In this document: one piece after another, positions 1 through 6,017 of the stretch
Position numbering within the stretch: the first letter of the stretch is position 1
Layout of the letters: each line of letters starts with the position of its first letter
Source of the DNA: Caldithrix sp.
GTDB taxonomy: Bacteria > Zhuqueibacterota > Zhuqueibacteria > Oceanimicrobiales > Oceanimicrobiaceae
NCBI GenBank assembly: GCA_004357015.1
Contig: SMXE01000135.1
Location: forward strand, 1 to 6,017
DNA length: 6,017 nt
Direction: 5' to 3'
The notes under the pieces: model-generated
Database searches by the model: none
Told to the model about the DNA's origin: nothing
The model's input: the letters and a program-made list of their open reading frames with translations, nothing else
Program-made: the position numbers and the translations under genes

Positions 1-52
1 AATATCGGTTCTATTCCGGTACTGATGAAAAATTATTTATTCCTATGTTCAA

Positions 53-82
53 GGTACACAGCACCTGGCGCTGCTCTGTACC
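53..82 (-). other. Hairpin downstream of the last gene
   Basis: On the minus strand GGTACA (77-82) pairs with TGTACC (53-58). Inside, after a 3-base bulge, CAGC pairs with GCTG around a 7-base loop. It begins 67 bases past the stop codon of the TPR/DUF1579-like gene. No T-tract follows directly (only TTTTT more than 15 bases on), so it may be an mRNA 3' structure or a protein site; it is not a proven terminator. The rest of bases 1-149 shows no gene or other signal. Confidence 0.3.
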
Positions 83-149
83 ATAACCTGAAGGAAAGAG
101 CTTCACCTCAAATTTCGGTATGACTTGCTCTTGCCCCGTTCGCCAAGCC

Positions 150-1181
150 TCACCGCAACCGCTTGCCGTGAATGCGAAGCGTCTCGGTCCAGCTTGCGCC
201 CTCGTCCTGCGAGCGTTCGCTCTTCCAATCAAAGTTGTCCTGAGTGATGTTGAAAAAAGTGATGCGCGCCAGGCCGCCCTGTGCATGTTCGCCCGTCATG
301 ACAATTTTCTCCTCATCCGAGATCGCCTCAAACCGCGAAGTCGTGTTCTTGCCATTGGTTAACCACACAGCCTCCCACCTGTCTTCTGCCGGCAAGTACA
401 TGCGGATGTTGGTGCCAACGACATCGCGATTCACGGAGGCAAGCGTTGCACGCAAATCAATCCACTTCTGAAACCACAAGTCCTGCACCGCAAAACCGTC
501 CAGAATATACTTCCATAGCCATTTTGCCTTGCCGACTTTAACCCAGTTGCCACTCGGCAGCCGCGCCTCTACGATGCAGTCCCATTCTCCCGCAAGCCGG
601 CCCCAGTGCTCGGTTTCAGGTGGCGCTTGTGGGTTCAATCGGCCAAACGGGTACCTGTCATTATTCGCCAGAAAGTCATTAAGTTCGGTTGACGAACGGT
701 AAATATCCGGGGAATGCAAATAATTGAGTTTCGCTTCGGCATTTTGTGTCAGTGCATTCTTTGTATTCTCATCCACGTCCGGATTTGCTAAGAGAACGAG
801 CGCCTTTTCGTAGCGCTCAATCGCCTTGCCATTTTCCCCCTTGCGAAGATAGGCTTCACCGAGACTATCGTATGCGTTCGCCGACCCCGGATGAAGCTCG
901 CAGTTGAGGTTAAATACCGCAATGGCTTCGTCAAGCTTGTTCTCCAGCACGAACCGGTAACCAAGGCCGTTGATTTCCGGTTCACTAAAGTCGTAATCGT
1001 CGCTGTGATTCTTCTTGAGAGCATGGAATTGCGTAATGCCAGCCTCAATGCCTCGTTCGGTAATCGTATTGTAGAGTTCGTCTGCAACAGACTCTTTCGA
1101 ATCGTTGGTTGCGCTTAACACGGTGCTACAAAGAACCACCAGTAAGCAAATGCATAATTTACCATGATAGTGCCTTGACAT
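150..1181 (-). CDS. Exported TPR protein with C-terminal DUF1579-like domain
   Basis: A 343-residue protein of unknown function. The ATG at 1179-1181 is preferred because AAGGA lies 7 bases upstream (1189-1193); a longer reading from a TTG at 1221-1223 would begin inside the T-tract of the upstream terminator. Residues 1-24 look like a Sec signal peptide: a short basic start, a hydrophobic core LLVVL, and a likely cut after VLSA. The Cys residues in that core are not preceded by a lipobox. Residues about 31-135 hold a helical lead-in and two TPR units (about 68-101 and 102-135, with YDSLGEAYLRKGENGKAIE in the second). This stretch resembles the TPR tail found at the C-terminus of many bacterial serine hydrolases, but no hydrolase precedes it. 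Residues about 191-343 start with LAGEWD and continue with ILDGFAVQD, in the manner of DUF1579/lipocalin-like barrels; this assignment is by eye. It probably acts in the periplasm or outside the cell. Ligand and partner are unknown. The gene follows the TPR lipoprotein gene but is separated from it by a strong terminator. Confidence 0.85.
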   Translation of the reverse strand: MSRHYHGKLCICLLVVLCSTVLSATNDSKESVADELYNTITERGIEAGITQFHALKKNHSDDYDFSEPEINGLGYRFVLENKLDEAIAVFNLNCELHPGSANAYDSLGEAYLRKGENGKAIERYEKALVLLANPDVDENTKNALTQNAEAKLNYLHSPDIYRSSTELNDFLANNDRYPFGRLNPQAPPETEHWGRLAGEWDCIVEARLPSGNWVKVGKAKWLWKYILDGFAVQDLWFQKWIDLRATLASVNRDVVGTNIRMYLPAEDRWEAVWLTNGKNTTSRFEAISDEEKIVMTGEHAQGGLARITFFNITQDNFDWKSERSQDEGASWTETLRIHGKRLR

Positions 1182-1188
1182 TCTTCTG

Positions 1189-1193
1189 TCCTT
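1189..1193 (-). promoter_or_regulatory. Ribosome binding site of the TPR/DUF1579-like gene
   Basis: AAGGA on the minus strand lies 7 bases before the ATG at 1179-1181. It decides this start over the TTG at 1221-1223, which lies in the terminator's T-tract. Confidence 0.75.
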
Positions 1194-1221
1194 TCCTGAA
1201 AATAGCAAAAAATCATTCCGC

Positions 1222-1263
1222 AAAAAAAGCAGCCCCCCGGAGGTCCGAAACCTGCGGAGGGCT
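1222..1263 (-). terminator. Strong rho-independent terminator after the TPR lipoprotein gene
   Basis: Read on the minus strand, AGCCCTCCGCAGGT (1250-1263) pairs with ACCTCCGGGGGGCT (1231-1244) around the loop TTCGG. That gives 14 positions with one C/C mismatch and one G-U pair. A GC dinucleotide and then seven Ts follow (1222-1228). This is a textbook intrinsic terminator, placed 15 bases after the stop codon at 1278-1280. On the plus strand only TTT follows the stem, so it should act in the minus direction only. It lies just 40 bases upstream of the start codon of the next gene. Confidence 0.9.
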
Positions 1264-1277
1264 TTGGAGGAGGTATT

Positions 1278-2747
1278 CTACTTGGTGGACATCATCTTCT
1301 TTGACCTGTGGCTTACGAAAGCCTGGTTCATGTTCGTGAGAGCATTAAAGTAGGTCGCCTGCTCATACAACTCCTGCGCCTTGTCCTGGTCTCCTTTGCC
1401 TTCATAGGCCATCGCCATCCTGTAAAAATTATATGGGTCTTGCTGGTTGGCCTGTTCGAGCTCAGTGAGCGCTCTGTCATAATCTTGCCGGTTGAGAGCA
1501 ATTGTGCCGAACATTTCGTGTGAGAGTCTGATCTGAAGCGCGTTGTTCGTGGCTTCTGCTTGCATGCTGAAGGCCGTTGCATGTTCTTCTGCCTGGTCGA
1601 TCCGACCAGCCTTGACAGCGACCTTGCAAAGATTAAAATCATGAAACTGCTCGGCCAGCTTTTTTTGCTCACTGGATTGCTCGGATTCTCTGATCAGCTT
1701 GAGCGATTCCTGATATTTCTCGGTCGCCCGCTCCGGCTGGCCGAACTCCACCAGAATGTTACCCATCACGCCAAGATCTCCTGACATTGCGACCACATCA
1801 TCGCTGCTCTTAGCAATGGCGTACCTCTTTTCCTGCTCTTTCAGTGCCTGCTCCACGTTGCCTTCAAAGATGTATGAGATTGATTTGGCCTGAAGCGCGC
1901 CCCGGCGCTGGCCGTCGTTCAAAGCGCCGTTGTACATGACTTGAATTTGTCTGCGGGCAGCCTCCCCATCCTCCTTAAAGTTGTAGTTCGAAGCGATGCC
2001 GAGGTGGGAAGCCACAAAAGTCGGGTCGATTTGCAGCGCCTTCTGATAGTTCTTGATCGAGTCATCGTACCGGCCCATCTTCATGAGCAACTCGGCGTAA
2101 GAATCGTATGGATTCGGGTCTGCGGGCAGCACTTTGATGTACTGTTTGAACGCTTTTTCAGCGTCGGAAAATTTACCCAGAAACCGGTACGCGTATCCCA
2201 ACTGGTTGTAAGGCTGAGAGAAATCACGGTTGATATGAATCGCCTTTTCATACTGCGCGATGGCTTTGTCCCACTCCTGTTGCCCGAAATAGAAGCCGCC
2301 AAGAATGTTTTGCGCGCGCTCGTCTTTTGGATAAGCGTCGGCTAATTCCAGATAAAGTTTGCGCTGCTTCTCCGGGTCGCCGTTGACGCCCGCCTGGAAA
2401 CCTGAGATCCAAAGCCTCTCGGCGTGGGAAGCGTGTTCAGCAAGCGCTGCTGCTTTGTTCAGGGAAGCGAAGAATTCCTTGGGGCTGGGTGCCGTAAGCG
2501 CAAGGCTAAGGTGCGCCACTGCGAAATTTGGATCCTCAGCTACGGCTTGTTGCAGGTAGGTGATCGCCTCCGTACCTCTGAGCCTTTCCTGCAAATCACG
2601 TCCTTGCAGATACAGCTCCTTCGCCTTTTCCGACGCCGTCGTGATCGGCATCTTGCCCCCGTCATCCGTGGCCGCGGCGCAGCCGACCATGATGGCAGCA
2701 ATCGCAAATACGGACAAAACGATTTGTACGACTCGATTCTGTTGCAT
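1278..2747 (-). CDS. TPR-repeat lipoprotein
   Basis: A 489-residue protein with a lipoprotein signal peptide: basic N-terminus, hydrophobic stretch at about residues 9-21, and lipobox MVGC, so Cys23 would be lipidated. Ala rather than Asp at position +2 fits outer-membrane sorting where the Lol rule applies. The ATG at 2745-2747 is chosen because AGAGGAG sits 6 bases upstream (2754-2760) and because it puts the signal peptide at the very start; a GTG 18 codons further up has neither advantage. The mature part is almost all helical repeat. TPR-like units are visible at about 42-75, 143-176, 177-210 and 211-244 (the last three contiguous and closest to consensus, e.g. YDDSIKNYQKALQIDP), with more degenerate units at about 322-355, 404-437 and 438-470. 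TPRs are protein-binding scaffolds, so a role holding an envelope complex or binding a partner is likely, but the partner is unknown. No catalytic motif is seen. It lies downstream of the two-component genes across a 323-base gap with its own promoter candidates, and ends 15 bases before a strong terminator. Confidence 0.9.
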   Translation of the reverse strand: MQQNRVVQIVLSVFAIAAIMVGCAAATDDGGKMPITTASEKAKELYLQGRDLQERLRGTEAITYLQQAVAEDPNFAVAHLSLALTAPSPKEFFASLNKAAALAEHASHAERLWISGFQAGVNGDPEKQRKLYLELADAYPKDERAQNILGGFYFGQQEWDKAIAQYEKAIHINRDFSQPYNQLGYAYRFLGKFSDAEKAFKQYIKVLPADPNPYDSYAELLMKMGRYDDSIKNYQKALQIDPTFVASHLGIASNYNFKEDGEAARRQIQVMYNGALNDGQRRGALQAKSISYIFEGNVEQALKEQEKRYAIAKSSDDVVAMSGDLGVMGNILVEFGQPERATEKYQESLKLIRESEQSSEQKKLAEQFHDFNLCKVAVKAGRIDQAEEHATAFSMQAEATNNALQIRLSHEMFGTIALNRQDYDRALTELEQANQQDPYNFYRMAMAYEGKGDQDKAQELYEQATYFNALTNMNQAFVSHRSKKMMSTK

Positions 2748-2753
2748 GATGTA

Positions 2754-2760
2754 CTCCTCT
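2754..2760 (-). promoter_or_regulatory. Ribosome binding site of the TPR lipoprotein gene
   Basis: AGAGGAG on the minus strand lies 6 bases before the ATG at 2745-2747. It is a near-perfect Shine-Dalgarno match and fixes that ATG as the start over the GTG 18 codons upstream. Confidence 0.85.
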
Positions 2761-2809
2761 GATTGGGTTAATAATTGAAAGAATTGATTTCGATGGTTCA
2801 CTTTTCAGA

Positions 2810-2839
2810 TTTGTAAAAACACAAAAGACCGCACGTCAA
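2810..2839 (-). promoter_or_regulatory. Candidate sigma70-type promoter for the TPR lipoprotein gene
   Basis: On the minus strand TTGACG (2834-2839, 5 of 6 to the -35 consensus) is separated by 18 bases from TACAAA (2810-2815, 4 of 6 to the -10 consensus). Transcription would begin near 2803, leaving a leader of about 55 bases that carries the AGAGGAG ribosome site. The position is good but the -10 match is modest, and the organism's own promoter consensus is unknown. Confidence 0.4.
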
Positions 2840-2879
2840 CGCGCTTGAAAGGGAACTGCGTTCGGCCTTTTGCCCACTC

Positions 2880-2910
2880 CAAAACAAGTAAGGTAAGCGG
2901 CTATGTCAAA
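2880..2910 (-). promoter_or_regulatory. Second promoter candidate, perfect TTGACA with a weak -10
   Basis: On the minus strand TTGACA (2904-2909) matches the -35 consensus exactly, but at 17 bases spacing the -10 hexamer is TGTTTT (2881-2886), only 3 of 6. The same bases also read as a Bacteroidota-style promoter: TTTG (2907-2910), 19 bases, then TTGTTTTG (2880-2887) against the consensus TAnnTTTG, with one mismatch. Which reading applies depends on the host lineage. The leader to the TPR lipoprotein start would be about 125 bases. Confidence 0.3.
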
Positions 2911-2936
2911 TGTATGTTGGAAGCAGGAAAGATGTT

Positions 2937-2978
2937 ACCCTTCAACTGACCAGGTGTAGAATTGGCTGATTGAAGGGT
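2937..2978. repeat. 9-base inverted repeat (possible operator) upstream of the lipoprotein promoters
   Basis: ACCCTTCAA (2937-2945) and TTGAAGGGT (2970-2978) are perfect reverse complements, separated by 24 bases. No T-tract follows on either strand, so it is not an intrinsic terminator. It lies 27 bases upstream of the TTGACA candidate, where an activator site would be expected. A regulator-binding role is inference. Confidence 0.35.
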
Positions 2979-3014
2979 CGATTCCAGGAGTGTTCCGTTC
3001 GACTTTGCAGAAAC

Positions 3015-3053
3015 AAAAAAGAACGCCGGAATGACAGTGAGTCGAATTCTCGG
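3015..3053 (-). terminator. Weak terminator candidate after the two-component genes
   Basis: On the minus strand CCGAGAAT (3046-3053) can pair with ATTCCGG (3026-3032) with one bulged A, giving a 7-pair stem with a 13-base loop. It is followed by CGTTC and then six Ts (3015-3020). It starts 17 bases past the regulator's stop codon. The stem is short and the T-tract is offset by five bases, so any termination would be partial. Some of the kinase/regulator transcript may read on into the lipoprotein gene. Confidence 0.3.
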
Positions 3054-3070
3054 TCAGAAACAGATTAAGA

Positions 3071-3859
3071 TCAGAACGGCCGCGAAATTCGCTCCAGGAG
3101 GGCTTTGCGCTTGTCGCGCGAAACAGGTACTTTTAGGTTCTTCGCCACCATCACGCAGCCGCCTTCGCCTTCGGCGTCACCTATCAGGGAGGACCGGCGG
3201 TACTCTTTCAGGTGGTTGAGGTTCACCAGGTAGGAGCGGTGTGTACGGATAAAATTGTAACCGGAAAGCAGCTCTTCGAATTCCTTCAGGGTCTTGGAAA
3301 CCAACTCCACCTTCTCGCTGCCTCTCAGGAAGATGGTGGTGTAATTGCCTTCCGCTTTGCACACGTAAATATCCTCGATATCGTAAAACCGCACGCCGTG
3401 CGCCGTGGGAAAGCCGATTTTTTCCGGTAGTTTGCCGCCGGACCTGGTGTTGTGAATAAAGGTTGCCAGCCGCTCGTCCAAAGGCGCAGCCTCCTGCCGC
3501 AATTCAACTTTCTGGCGCGCCCGCTGCACTGCTGCCTGCAGATCTTCGACATCGATGGGCTTGAGCAGGTAATCTAGCGCGGCCACGCGGATAGCGCGGA
3601 TGGCATACTGATTGTAAGCGGTAGTAAAAATCACTTCACAAGCCAAACCGGTGATCTTGTCAAGCAGCTCAAAACCGTTTTCATTCGGCATGACGATGTC
3701 GAGAAAAATCAGATCGGGCCGTGATTCGTGGATGGCTTCCACGCCCGCTGCCACCGAGTCCGCCATCCCCACAACCTCCACGTCCTTACAGTAGGCATGC
3801 AACAGGTTGCGCAGCAGCTTCCTGCCCTTTTCCTCGTCGTCAATTATGATCGCACGCAT
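3071..3859 (-). CDS. LytTR-family DNA-binding response regulator
   Basis: A 262-residue cytoplasmic response regulator. The receiver domain (about 1-118) shows the acidic pair Asp7-Asp8 in IIIDDEE, phosphoacceptor Asp54 in IFLDIVMP (codon 3698-3700), Thr79/Thr80 after the beta-4 strand, and Lys100 in LLKPID, so all receiver active-site residues are present. After a linker, residues about 146-258 form a LytTR DNA-binding domain, recognised by YVCKAEGNYTTIFL, the FIRTHRSYLVNLNHL core and the PVSRDKR tail. Length is normal for the AlgR/LytR/AgrA-type family. The ATG at 3857-3859 is preferred: GGAG lies 8 bases upstream (3868-3871) and the receiver strand begins at once. An in-frame ATG 14 codons earlier (3899-3901) would add a Cys- and Trp-containing extension outside the domain. 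The gene lies 54 bases after the kinase gene, the usual arrangement of a cognate pair; phosphotransfer from the kinase is inferred from this. LytTR proteins commonly bind direct repeats upstream of target promoters. Confidence 0.95.
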   Translation of the reverse strand: MRAIIIDDEEKGRKLLRNLLHAYCKDVEVVGMADSVAAGVEAIHESRPDLIFLDIVMPNENGFELLDKITGLACEVIFTTAYNQYAIRAIRVAALDYLLKPIDVEDLQAAVQRARQKVELRQEAAPLDERLATFIHNTRSGGKLPEKIGFPTAHGVRFYDIEDIYVCKAEGNYTTIFLRGSEKVELVSKTLKEFEELLSGYNFIRTHRSYLVNLNHLKEYRRSSLIGDAEGEGGCVMVAKNLKVPVSRDKRKALLERISRPF

Positions 3860-3867
3860 GTTCTGGT

Positions 3868-3871
3868 CTCC
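3868..3871 (-). promoter_or_regulatory. Ribosome binding site of the response regulator gene
   Basis: GGAG on the minus strand lies 8 bases before the ATG at 3857-3859 and supports that start over the in-frame ATG at 3899-3901, which has no comparable site at the right distance. Confidence 0.65.
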
Positions 3872-3913
3872 GGAAAATTCCAACTCACAAAACCAACACA
3901 TGGAACCCGAAAC

Positions 3914-6017
3914 TCATCCCTCCACCGGAATCACGATCTTCACGCGCGTCCCCTGTGTGCTCCCTTTTCGCTTCGACAGGTCGATGATTTCGATGCTGCG
4001 GCCGTTTCGCTTGAGCGCGTTCAACGTCTCAAGTCGCTCCCGGGTCACTTTCATGCCCGCTGATTTATGCTGTCCGTTTTGCTTGCTCTTCAGTTCCAGC
4101 GCTTTCTCAATGCCGATGCCGTTATCCTCGATCAGGCAGATGATCGCACGGTCCGCCGCTTTCAGCTGGATGCTGAGCGCCCCCTTGGTGCGCTTGAACC
4201 GCAGGCCGTGCTGAATCGCATTCTCGACAAATGGCTGAATTAGCAGCGCCGGAATCTCTGTGTTGTGAACATCGATTTTCGGATCAACATCCAGTTCGTA
4301 GGTAAACTTGCCTTCAAAACGCAACGACTCAAGCTCCAGGTAAAGTTTCAGCGCATCGAGCTCGTCCTGAACCGTCAGCATCGATTTTTCTGAATTGTCC
4401 AGGGTCATTCGCATGAGTTTGGCAAATTTCGACAGATACTGGTGCGCCGCCTTTTGTTCGTTGCTCGAAATGTAGTACTGAATCGAGTTGATGGTGTTGA
4501 AAATAAAATGCGGATTCATCTGCGCGCGCAGGGCTTGCAGCTTTAATTCAGCAAACTTGCGGTCGAGTTCTGCTTTTGCTTTTTGTTTTGCGGACAGGAA
4601 TCTAAAAAAAAGCAGGAAAGAGGTCAATCCAATGGCGACGCTGAGCCACCTAAACCACCAGGTTTGCCAGAAAGGCGGCGTCACGATGAACTCGAGCGCC
4701 GCGCCGGCTTCATTCCAGATGCCGTCGTTGTTGCTGCCTTTCACGCGAAAAACATAGCGACCCGGTTTGAGATTCGTAAACGTTGCATAGCGCTGATTGC
4801 CGCAGTAAATCCAGTCCTCACGCAGGCCTTCCAGACGGTACGCGTACTGGTTCTTCTCAGGGTTGGTGTAGTCGAGCGCCGCGAACTCGAAGGAGACGAA
4901 ATCATCTTTGTAAGAAAATTCTACGGGAGACGCGCCGTCACCTGGCGGACGAATGCGTTCGTCAAATCGCTTCACTGTCGTGATCACTACCGGTGGGATG
5001 TATGGATTGTCCCGGACGCTGTCCGGATGGAAAGCGTTAAAGCCATTGACGCCGCCGAAGAACATTTCGCCACTTTTGCTTTTGAAATACGCGCCACCGT
5101 TAAATTCGCTGCTCTGCAGACCGTCGTCGATGGTGTAGTTCTTGACCTCACCGGTTATTGGATTGAGCCTGGTCAACCCGCGGTTTGAGCTTGCCCAGAG
5201 ATTACCAGCAGCGTCACACAGCACGCCGTAGATCACGTTATTGGGGAGACCATTGCGCGTTGTAAAAACCCTGAATTCGCCGGTGCCGGGGTCAAAACGG
5301 TTCAGCCCATTAAAGGTTCCGACCCAGAGCGCTCCAGAGGACGCCTGGCACAGCGACAGCACATAATTCATGCTAATGCTGTTTGGATTTTCAGGATCGT
5401 GCATAAATCTTGTAAAGGTAGCCGTTTTCTTGTCGAACCTGTTCAACCCGCCTTTGCCAGTAGCGATCCAAAGATAACCGCGTTCATCCCCAACAATGGC
5501 CTGAATCCCGTTGCTGCTCAAACTCTTCGGGTTGCCAGGCTCATTGGTGAATCGGATAAGTTCACCGGTCTCCGGTGCCAGTTTGTTGAGTCCGCGGCTG
5601 CTAAACCAGAGGCTGCCATCCGGGTCAGCGTACAACGCCCGCACAGGATCGACCATCATGCCTGTACTGCTATCCGGTTCATGCAAATAGAGACTGAATG
5701 TCCCGGTTTCCCGGTTGAAAAGATTCAGCCCTGCACGGGTGCCGACCCAGAGCGTGCCAGCGGCGTCCTCACAAATGGCCATGACCGTATTGCTGCTGAT
5801 GCTTGCCGGGTTGTGCGCGTCGTGCTGGTAGACCCGGAACTTGCCCGTGTTGCGATCAAGCGTATTCAGACCGCCGCCTTCCACGCCAATCCAAAGCATG
5901 CCATGCGAATCCTCGTACAGCGCCCACACAAGATTGCCACGCAGAGCCTCCGGATGCCGCCGATCATTGGCGTAATGCTGAAATTTGATTTTGTCCGGGT
6001 CGTATTTGCTGATGCCC
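3914..6017 (-). CDS. Propeller/Y_Y_Y sensor histidine kinase, LytS-type core (5' end outside window)
   Basis: The reading frame stays open to base 6017, so the N-terminus is missing; 700 residues are visible, numbered here from the codon at 6014-6016. Residues about 1-330 are two-component regulator propeller repeats: seven blade motifs of the LWxG type with the aromatic residue at 42, 90, 137, 183, 231, 274 and 319. Residues about 369-446 are a Y_Y_Y domain (FEFAALDYTNPEKNQYAYRLEG). One membrane helix spans about 453-474. The kinase core follows: a His_kinase domain with phosphoacceptor His503 in MNPHFIFNTINSIQ (codon 4508-4510), then an ATPase domain with the N-box QPFVENAIQHG (Glu598, Asn599) and the G-box EDNGIG. 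The second glycine box reads SAGMKVTRERL, where the more usual form is GLKN; conservative variants are common in this group. The sensor lies outside the membrane and the kinase inside, so it should pass a signal to the LytTR regulator encoded 54 bases downstream. A GTG at 5927-5929 is in frame but falls inside a propeller blade and is not a credible start. Confidence 0.95.
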   Translation of the reverse strand, partial: GISKYDPDKIKFQHYANDRRHPEALRGNLVWALYEDSHGMLWIGVEGGGLNTLDRNTGKFRVYQHDAHNPASISSNTVMAICEDAAGTLWVGTRAGLNLFNRETGTFSLYLHEPDSSTGMMVDPVRALYADPDGSLWFSSRGLNKLAPETGELIRFTNEPGNPKSLSSNGIQAIVGDERGYLWIATGKGGLNRFDKKTATFTRFMHDPENPNSISMNYVLSLCQASSGALWVGTFNGLNRFDPGTGEFRVFTTRNGLPNNVIYGVLCDAAGNLWASSNRGLTRLNPITGEVKNYTIDDGLQSSEFNGGAYFKSKSGEMFFGGVNGFNAFHPDSVRDNPYIPPVVITTVKRFDERIRPPGDGASPVEFSYKDDFVSFEFAALDYTNPEKNQYAYRLEGLREDWIYCGNQRYATFTNLKPGRYVFRVKGSNNDGIWNEAGAALEFIVTPPFWQTWWFRWLSVAIGLTSFLLFFRFLSAKQKAKAELDRKFAELKLQALRAQMNPHFIFNTINSIQYYISSNEQKAAHQYLSKFAKLMRMTLDNSEKSMLTVQDELDALKLYLELESLRFEGKFTYELDVDPKIDVHNTEIPALLIQPFVENAIQHGLRFKRTKGALSIQLKAADRAIICLIEDNGIGIEKALELKSKQNGQHKSAGMKVTRERLETLNALKRNGRSIEIIDLSKRKGSTQGTRVKIVIPVEG
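5027..6017 (-). repeat. Tandem beta-propeller (Reg_prop) repeats within the sensor kinase
   Basis: Seven degenerate repeats of 43-48 residues (about 130-145 bases) are seen at the protein level. Each has a core like DGxLWxGT followed by GLNRFDxxTGxF. They correspond to the blades of a beta-propeller. A partial eighth (GISKYDPDKIKFQHY) runs off the window edge, so more blades lie upstream. At DNA level only short matches remain, such as gacccagagcg on the plus strand at 5321 and 5744, so these are old repeats and not a recent tandem duplication. Confidence 0.85.

Larger units (their letters stand above)
2748..3070. other. Intergenic regulatory region between response regulator and TPR lipoprotein
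   Basis: This 323-base gap has no convincing reading frame with a ribosome site on either strand. From the regulator side it contains a weak terminator-like hairpin (3015-3053), a 9-base dyad (2937-2978), two promoter candidates (2880-2910 and 2810-2839) and the lipoprotein gene's ribosome site (2754-2760). It is by far the longest gap in the window, against 54 bases between kinase and regulator, and is the most likely place for local control. Confidence 0.6.

Noticed and set aside
11..286. Minus-strand open frame of 91 codons overlapping the end of the TPR/DUF1579-like gene
   Set aside because: It overlaps the well-supported gene in another frame, is rich in Arg/Ala of the kind produced by shadow frames, and has no recognisable domain.
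1941..2345. Plus-strand open frame of 134 codons inside the TPR lipoprotein gene
   Set aside because: It is antisense to conserved TPR repeats and shows no family features; a shadow frame.
2810..2825. TTTGT-N6-ACAAA palindrome on the minus strand overlapping the -10 candidate, as a possible CRP/FNR-type site
   Set aside because: The arms are only 5 bases, they do not match the TGTGA or TTGAT consensus, and the run is low-complexity T/A sequence, so chance is likely.
3860..3901. Longer response regulator start at the ATG 3899-3901
   Set aside because: The extension lies before the canonical receiver start, lacks a ribosome site at the right spacing, and the internal ATG has GGAG 8 bases upstream.
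4583..5188. Plus-strand open frame of 201 codons inside the kinase gene
   Set aside because: It is antisense to the Y_Y_Y, membrane and propeller coding region, has no domain similarity by eye, and looks like a shadow of the real gene's codon pattern.
3914..5929. Complete kinase starting at the GTG 5927-5929
   Set aside because: The frame continues open upstream with good propeller sequence (GISKYDPDKIKFQHY), so this codon is internal and the gene is cut by the window edge.

Overview
This window is a single-strand gene block. All four supported protein genes lie on the minus strand, so transcription runs from base 6017 towards base 1. In transcription order they are: a membrane sensor histidine kinase whose N-terminus lies beyond the window (3914-6017), a LytTR-family response regulator (3071-3859), a tetratricopeptide-repeat (TPR) lipoprotein (1278-2747), and an exported protein combining TPR repeats with a DUF1579-like domain (150-1181). 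No RNA gene, mobile element, CRISPR array or phage gene is visible.

The sequence does not fix the organism. It is a bacterium of moderate GC. Fused propeller/Y_Y_Y/LytS-type kinases and TPR-rich exported proteins are typical of the Bacteroidota-Calditrichota-KSB1 side of the tree and of Acidobacteriota. Clear Shine-Dalgarno sites precede three genes, which argues mildly against a typical Bacteroidota. There is no marker gene to decide.

Region by region: 3914-6017 encodes at least seven beta-propeller blades, a Y_Y_Y domain, one membrane helix and a kinase core. After 54 bases comes its cognate regulator, almost certainly co-transcribed. The 323-base gap 2748-3070 holds no gene but has a weak terminator-like hairpin, a 9-base dyad and two promoter candidates, so the TPR lipoprotein probably starts its own transcript. 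A strong intrinsic terminator (1222-1263) follows that gene, only 40 bases before the start codon of the last gene. Bases 1-149 are noncoding apart from a hairpin.

Working model (inference): the kinase senses a periplasmic or extracellular cue through its propeller, phosphorylates the regulator, and the regulator controls nearby genes, possibly the TPR lipoprotein through the dyad upstream of its promoter. The two exported TPR proteins would be output or accessory envelope proteins. The parts are known families. I see no clearly new system; the points worth a second look are the regulatory layout between the genes and the domain architecture of the last gene.
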